Below are positions 57,441 through 64,000 of a stretch of 64,000 nucleotides of DNA, one piece after another. The DNA is taken from the NCBI GenBank assembly GCA_029379385.1, contig CM055607.1:4154001-4218000 (forward strand), read 5' to 3'. Under the pieces are notes generated by a model, which made no database searches, had not been told where the DNA came from, and saw nothing but the letters and a program-made list of their open reading frames with translations. Every line of letters starts with the position of its first letter. Position 1 is the stretch's first letter. The position numbers and the translations under genes are program-made. The stretch comes from Quillaja saponaria. Its lineage: Eukaryota > Streptophyta > Magnoliopsida > Fabales > Quillajaceae.

Positions 57441-60400
57441 AGTATAAACAAGGAAACCGTGTTAGTGTATTTGTAAAAGTGGCCATTTGAAACGGCTCAA
57501 AATTTGAAAGTTGAGTTAGAGGCGGCAACTAGATTTGCAATGCGTAGCAGGCGAAGTGCGTGTGTTTTGGATGGGTTATTTGGTGAACTAGGCTCATCTC
57601 TTGCTTGGGTTGGGCTCTCTTGTTTTCGTAAATATATTTTCCTAGTTAGGGTAGGTTTCAAAAGAACCCAAATTGAAATCATCTGGCATAGTCCATTAGG
57701 TTTAGTAGCCGGATCATCTACTAATACTCAACATAGGATAGAGAAGTGTTTTATAAAACTCAATCGGTGGATCACATAAATTTTTTACTCTTGACATAAA
57801 TAAAATATTGTTGATCCGAACAAAGAAATAAATTAATTAAAATATACGTACATTGACTTGAACATCGCCGATTACTAACAAAAAAAAATCCTGGCTAAGA
57901 ACCACAACATTGCAAGGACATTTGATCAAAGCTATAACCATGCCTCTCTTCAAACTTGTAAAGCTCTCCAAGTTTACTTTCAACATTGAGGGTGAAATTG
58001 ATAAATTAAGCATTTTTGATCAATTAAAATAATAATTTAGTATGGATTTTTTTCCCTAATTGGCACAAAATAAAACAAAACTTTTTCCATTAGATTGCAA
58101 ATATTATTTTGTTCCCGAGCAGAGGTGTGTTTTTTTTTTTTTTTTTTTTTTTCCTCATGAGTGATATGGTAACTGGTTGGAGACTTTTTATCTTTGTGGG
58201 AAGAGCTTGGCTAAGCCATGGCCAGCATAGCCACATATTAGACATCAAGATTCTCTTTATGTTCTTCAAGAATATGAGAAAGATATGCGGATAAAAGACA
58301 TACATAATATATATATATATATTATGAGGTCAAGTTGGTTTATCTTTTATGGAGGTTAGGAGCCACAATAATTCATTTATCTAGTAAATTACCATAAAGA
58401 AGCAATGTTTTGGAAATTTTACCCCAAATCCCAGCAGAAACCCCCAAAACATGTTGTGATCAGCTGTCAAACTCATGAAATTTGGCAATAAGGTGTCCAC
58501 ATGTCAAAAGCTATAAAGCAATAAGAATATGATTTAAGGTATGTTTGGTTGAATCATTAGGATAATGACTGACTAAGGGTCCCCAAAAAAGCAGCTTGGC
58601 CTGTGGTTGTGGGGTGATTTTTGCTGTAGACATGGACATGGGTCGAAGGCATTTGTATTCATGGACTGTTTACTTTACAGTTGATATTTATAAAGCTTCA
58701 TCTCATTTTATTCTTGTAGGACATGCAAATGCCAATTAGAAAGTAAGATTTGTTAAACTAGAACCTTATTTCCACTCTTTTATAGGCCAAGGGCTAAACA
58801 TACAGTGCACTAAAAAAAGAGTAATTAATAAAAATGTAAGACAGGTGAGTATGTCTAACCACATAACAAAATGTTACATACACATAACATAAATAAATAA
58901 AAAATATCGTGTATAACAATCATGCTTATACAGGTAATTATCAAATTTCCTTGGAATTATGACTAAGCATTGATTGGACAAGCAACAATCATTTCATTTG
59001 ATCAAATGCTGAGATAATTCACCTGATTAATTTTAACTTGGGGATCAGCATGTTAATTGCTCTTTTAAACTAATGATGATAATGATAGAGTGGGTGAGAA
59101 TGCACAGCACAATCCATATAATCAATCTGAGGTATATAAATCTCCATTTTGCATAAAATTCATTAAAGTAGCTAGATTCTGAGCTAGCATAGGTTTTAGG
59201 AAACACAGATGTGGTCCATAACTTTAGTTGAATTTTGAATTTGCACCCTTAAGCCCCCTTTATGGTCCATTAATACTTTCTTTATGTTGCAACTTAATGC
59301 TGCAATTGCAATTGTATTGCTGCTCTACGCTATTTTATATTCAACTCAAATCATTCAACTAATTCATATTTAAATTTCAGCTCGCTTTGTTTAATATAAA
59401 AAATAACAAATTGAAGCAAAATAGTAAATCGCAATATATATACTTAGCTCGATTTCTAGTGATATTTTATTTATAATATTCTTATTAATTCACTCTAAAA
59501 ATCTTAATATCTAGGGAAATCAATGAAACAACTAGACTATAAGATGTATCTAAGCAGGACCACTCATAAAAAGTATGTTGTATAATTTGAAATAAAAAAT
59601 AAAAAATACAAAACCTTTCAAATTAATTATAGAAGCATTCACATGCAATATTGTACTAATTAGTGTTAGTAAAACGTAATCTAGAACTAATTAAATTGAT
59701 GAACAAAAACAGATCTTATGTCTCCAAAAAGGACTACACCACAACTAAAGCCACTTCATATATTGGACTTAATTTGTTTTTAATATACTTAAACTATAGC
59801 TAGACATTAATTATAAACAATAAGTTCCTAGATAGCTTGGTTTAGAGTAATAGTGGTCCATAGAACCACACAAAGTACAATTGACTGTTGAAATATTAGC
59901 CGACCAGCTTCCTCCTCTTTGTGACTTTCATATAACTTTCAAAACTAATTAGTATATTATATAATTAACATTTTATAAGTACAATTTAAAAACTTGTTAA
60001 TTGAGTGGCTAATATTCCTTTAATTGGACTTTGGTGTTGTCACATTGATGGCATTAAGCTGAGGATTGAAGTTAGACGGATGACCACTTTGATAGTTTAA
60101 TTTGATGGGACGGTTTAGTCCTCAAGTAAATGATCAAGCTCATCATAAAGAAAATAGGATACTTTATCGTATTTTCCAACTTAGGTTAGGTAATAGCTAG
60201 GACTTAATTAGTTTCCAAAGTACCAAGATAATTGTCGTCACAATTTGGTAAAATATGTTTGTTGGTTTAATTTATAAACCGTTTTAGTCTCGTTTCAAGA
60301 ACATGTAATCGAATCTCGTTTTCATAAAAAAAAAAAATAATTGAGCTCACGAACTCCGAAAAGTTGGATAAATTAATATTGTAAAAATAAAATTATATAA

Positions 60401-61568
60401 GCCCATCCACGGCTTGTCGGGGGTTGCTAGGCGGCAAGGCCCAGGGGGCTTGTCCAACATCAGAGCACTACTATTTGTCTGAGGGCCCAAAGTATCACAT
60501 TAAATTATAGGCAGTCCAATAGAGCAAAGGAATTTTATGGTATGCCTCTTTTTGATATGACCTGAAGTAGCTTGAAAGGAATGTTTTTTGGAGGCTACTA
60601 GGCTAATTCTTACACAATGATATAATAAATATAGGCTAATTTTTTTTTTTTTGATTTTTCACTATTTTATCAGTTTGATTTGATCTTCTAAGAAAATTTT
60701 CAATCAATTTAATATGTTAAGATTAAAAAATTTTCAATTAAATTTTATTTTTTCATTTACATATTAAAAATTAATAAAACAATCAAATTCAACATAAGAA
60801 TATTAGAGTGTTTAGTTATTTTTATGTATTATAAAATTATTTTGATAATTTTATCATTAAATTATGTTATTTTATTTTATTTATACATAATATAAGAATG
60901 AGAAAATATAATTAATTTTTAAAATTTTAAATTTTAAAAAATAAAATTGTAGCATTTCTAAATGATTAAATGGAGATAATCCTAAAAGAGTAAAATAATA
61001 GGTAACTCTATCATACATGTCTATAGTTTTCGTGACATAACTTTCATTTATCTTTTATGTGATAGGAAAATTGGCGAACATGCTGTTTCTTTATGTGTTG
61101 TACAGTTGCTGTGAAATCACTAACGCGAGAAGAAAGCATGGTCTAAAATGATTGTTCACAAAAAAATCATATGACTTTATTGACATTTTTTTCTTCCATG
61201 AATTTCAAATTTTTATCTTTTAAATTTATATTTTAGTGCATTAAAATTTTAAGAGCTTTCCTCAAAAAACAAAAAAAAAAAGAAAAAAAAAATGATTATT
61301 CTCAATTTTACTTCAATATTCAAAATGACAAACAATTAATATAATGCCAAGTGGAAAATTATTCAGCCTTTTGATTTGCTCAACCTCTCTGAATGTTGTT
61401 ATTATTATTATTATTTTTTAATTCTAACATGCAGAATACCAAAGATTAGAATACAAATACTATTTTTCCACAAGCACAAAGCCCCATGACACAATTAACC
61501 AGATTCCTCATCAACTTAACCTGGACCAGAATTGCAGTAATTTACAACAACCACAGTGAATCCCTTCC
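57441..61568. other. Long AT-rich intergenic region upstream of ABCB19
   Basis: No supported gene. A plus-strand open frame at 57504-57779 lacks conserved features. Poly-T run at about 58129-58152, TA microsatellite at about 58305-58322, ATT repeats at about 61398-61414. A GC-richer patch at about 60403-60495 is unexplained. The last kilobase should contain ABCB19 promoter elements. Confidence 0.55.
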
Positions 61569-61575
61569 TATAAAA
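61569..61575 (+). promoter_or_regulatory. Probable TATA box of ABCB19
   Basis: TATAAAA followed by a pyrimidine-rich stretch. Transcription starting about 30 bases on would give a leader of about 350 bases. Confidence 0.55.
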
Positions 61576-61701
61576 TTGTACCTCCGCCTCTCTCTCCCAA
61601 AGGACTATACACTCATTTCTCTACCTCCTTTGACCACTGGTCTACAAAACACACCACTCGCTCACTCACTCTCACTGCCTTTCTCTCCAGCAAACAAAGC
61701 T

Positions 61702-61881
61702 ATGGTCTTGAGCTGATAGAACCAAAACGATACTGACAGTTCCTCAAAACAAAAAGGAGAGAAAAGGGAATTGCCCTTAGATCTCTTTTCTTCAATGCAC
61801 TGATAAATTGTAGTAGCGCATTGATTTCCCTACTCAGCTCAGATCTCCTTCTTAATGGAAATTAACCACGAGTCAGTTTAA
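61702..61881 (+). promoter_or_regulatory. Three short uORFs in the probable ABCB19 leader
   Basis: Upstream ATGs open 61702-61716 (MVLS), 61795-61803 (MH) and 61855-61881 (MEINHESV), each closed by its own stop before the main ATG at 61957. If the transcript begins near 61600 all three are in the leader and could lower translation of the main frame. Confidence 0.5.
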
Positions 61882-61956
61882 AATTCCCTTATTGTGTCTG
61901 ACTCCCTCACCTTTTCTTCCTTTCTCATTTTGAAAAGCTTGAGTTTCTGGGCTGCA

Positions 61957-64000
61957 ATGGCGGAGGCTACAGAGGCTAAAGCATTGCCTGAAGCAGAGAA
62001 GAAGAAGGAGCAGAGTTTACCCTTTTACCATCTCTTCTCTTTTGCGGACAAGTATGATTGGTTGCTCATGATCTCCGGGAGCATTGGAGCCATTGTTCAC
62101 GGCTCTTCAATGCCTGTTTTCTTCCTTCTTTTTGGTCAAATGGTTAATGGGTTTGGCAAAAACCAATCTGATTTGCAGAAAATGACAGATGAAGTATCAA
62201 AGGTTCACAAACTACCCATTTCGTCAATGATTTTGAATTTTCAATCTTTTTTGCAAATTAATCACAGATCTTGGATCTAATTGATTTTTGAATATTGCTC
62301 AACTTTGCAGTATGCTCTGTATTTTGTGTACCTTGGTCTGGTGGTTTGTATATCATCCTATGCTGGTATGTGATTTCTTTTCTTTTCCCTTCACTTATTC
62401 TATTTGTTCTTTTTTATTTGGATTCTGCTGGTCCTAACATTTGAAGGGGATCAATCACGCTTGTTAGACTATATGACTCGTGTAGTCAGTTCACATCAGC
62501 CTGGAGGGTGTGAGCCCACGTGGTCTGTCAACAACACCTTCGTCGTTTCTTTCACTTGTAGAGCTTAATACTTGGATTTTCTTTTTTAACATTATCTAAG
62601 ACCAAAATCTTGATGTATATCACCTAACCATGGTTTTGTTAATAAACTTAATCACCGTGGTCTAAAAATGTTAACTTTTTGTTTTCTTTTACCAGAGATT
62701 GCATGTTGGATGTACACTGGGGAGAGACAAGTAAGCACACTGAGGAAGAAGTATTTGGAGGCAGTGCTACAACAGGACGTTGGATTCTTTGACACTGATG
62801 CTAGAACTGGAGATATTGTCTTTAGTGTCTCAACGGATACTCTGCTGGTACAAGATGCTATTAGCGAGAAGGTTTGCCCATTATCTCTCTCTTTTCTCTC
62901 TCTACGTTTTACTCATTTCTCTTTTCGTTGTACTGTTTGGAATAAATCTAGCACTGGGCTGGTGTTAATTTAAGAAGTGCTCTTCTGGGTAATTGATTAT
63001 CCATTAAAGCGGGTCCCATGCTTCCATGGCTGACCTTGGATGTTACAGGTGCACGTTAGCAAAACTGTATTAACTTGCGCCTATCATATTGCTGATAGTC
63101 TGATATAGGTGATACCGTAAAATTTTTACTGTCGGTGTCGGTTTATTTACTGGGTAGGCGGTATTTTCAGGTGGGGAACTTCATACATTATCTCTCAACG
63201 TTTCTGGCGGGACTGGTGGTGGGTTTTGTGTCAGCATGGAGGCTAGCACTTCTAAGTGTAGCAGTGATTCCAGGTATTGCTTTTGCTGGTGGCTTGTATG
63301 CCTACACCCTCACAGGCCTTACATCCAAGAGTCGTGAATCCTACGCGAATGCTGGTATAATTGCTGAGCAGGTGAGCTTCCTACCCTAACCAACATGGAA
63401 ATCCTATAAATTGTTTGTGCATTTGCCGCAGAAAACTGCTTTTCGTTTCTCCCCTTAAAGGTTTAGAAAGAATTTTTATTTTAGGCTTACTGATGGCATC
63501 TTTCTACTTCCATATGAGTTCACTTCCTCTTCCAAGCACTGTGAATTATCTGCCCTGAGTATGAGTTACGTGATCTTTTTTACATTATTAAATGATATTC
63601 TGTCATATGCAGTTCTCAGTAAAGTTTTTCACTTTTCCTATTTTAATTGAAAGTTTGAAATCCTTATGAAACTTCTTGTTCAATTTGCCATTTTGTCCGA
63701 TTCTCCGTTGACATATTTTATGTCTGAAAGACCTTGACATTACTTGGGATTGAACAAGTAGCTTAAATAATGTAAATTTCCCCCAAAATGTGATGCTTTT
63801 GTTTTTCTGGTAGAATTCTGAATTGTAATTACGGCTTGATGGGCTTCATTTAGTCTTGTCCTTATGAATCTTATATTATGTGCAATTTATATAGGCCATT
63901 GCTCAAGTTCGAACTGTCTACTCTTATGTTGGTGAAAGCAAAGCCCTAAATTCTTATTCTGATGCGATACAAAACACGTTGAAGCTTGGATACAAGGCTG
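61957..64000 (+). CDS. ABCB19: ABCB19 auxin exporter, N-terminal part (runs off right edge)
   Basis: Full-size ABC transporter of the B subfamily (PGP19/MDR1). It exports auxin from cells at the plasma membrane and is needed for polar auxin transport and tropisms. Five exons lie in the window: 61957-62202, 62311-62365, 62696-62871, 63171-63371 and 63895 to the edge, about 261 of roughly 1250 residues. Visible are the cytosolic N-terminus (AEKKKEQSLPFYHLFSFADK), the first membrane helix (GSIGAIVHGSSMPVFFLLFG), YALYFVYLGLVVCISSYAEI, the coupling region VGFFDTDARTGDIVFSVSTD, the helix pair LSTFLAGLVVGFVSAWRLAL, and AIAQVRTVYSYVGESKALNS. All are nearly identical to Arabidopsis ABCB19, more so than to ABCB1. 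The ATP-binding domains lie beyond the window. Phases agree and all complete introns are GT-AG. Confidence 0.96.

Noticed and set aside
57504..57779. Plus-strand open frame of 91 codons
   Set aside because: No recognisable motif, no promoter, and it lies in spacer beside the tubulin pseudogene. Open by chance.

Overview
This is a gene-dense stretch of a eudicot plant nuclear genome, probably a rosid. The evidence is the AT-rich, intron-rich gene structure with GT-AG splicing, close matches to Arabidopsis-type proteins (DEG8, NRP1, CUL3, ABCB19, an E-class PPR protein, a plant THADA homologue), and decayed plant transposons. Nothing is bacterial or viral.

Layout, left to right. 1-5.9 kb (-): twelve exons of a DEG8-like chloroplast lumen protease, running off the left edge. 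9.3-10.3 kb (+): an FLZ zinc-finger gene with two apparent frameshifts. 11.7-17.5 kb (-): an eleven-exon gene whose 1138-residue model combines ankyrin repeats, a CCCH zinc finger, an RRM, an OST-HTH/LOTUS-like domain, three internal repeats and a C-terminal RING. 17.5-21.9 kb: AT-rich spacer with a hAT-type MITE and several local duplications. 22.0-27.3 kb (+): the NAP1-related histone chaperone NRP1 in ten exons. 28.5-30.6 kb (-): a single-exon PPR protein. 31.2-41.2 kb (-): a THADA/TRM732 homologue with one apparent frameshift and a TRIM-like mini-retroelement in an intron. 43.0-43.6 kb: five tandem imperfect hairpins, the best candidate for an undescribed system (a possible polycistronic MIRNA or siRNA locus). 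44.5-49.7 kb (-): CULLIN 3, two exons, with a MITE in its intron. 54.9-55.4 kb (+): a small intronless gene of unknown function. 56.8-57.4 kb (-): an alpha-tubulin pseudogene. 62.0 kb to the right edge (+): the first five exons of the auxin exporter ABCB19, with three short uORFs in its probable leader.

The genes are independent transcription units, not an operon. They cover ordinary plant functions: plastid proteolysis, histone chaperoning, organelle RNA processing, tRNA modification, ubiquitin ligation and auxin transport. The unusual items are the hairpin array, the multidomain RNA-binding/RING protein, the two frameshifted genes, the tubulin pseudogene and the small transposons. Exon borders were read by eye from splice consensus, reading phase and remembered family sequence. 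No search was run.
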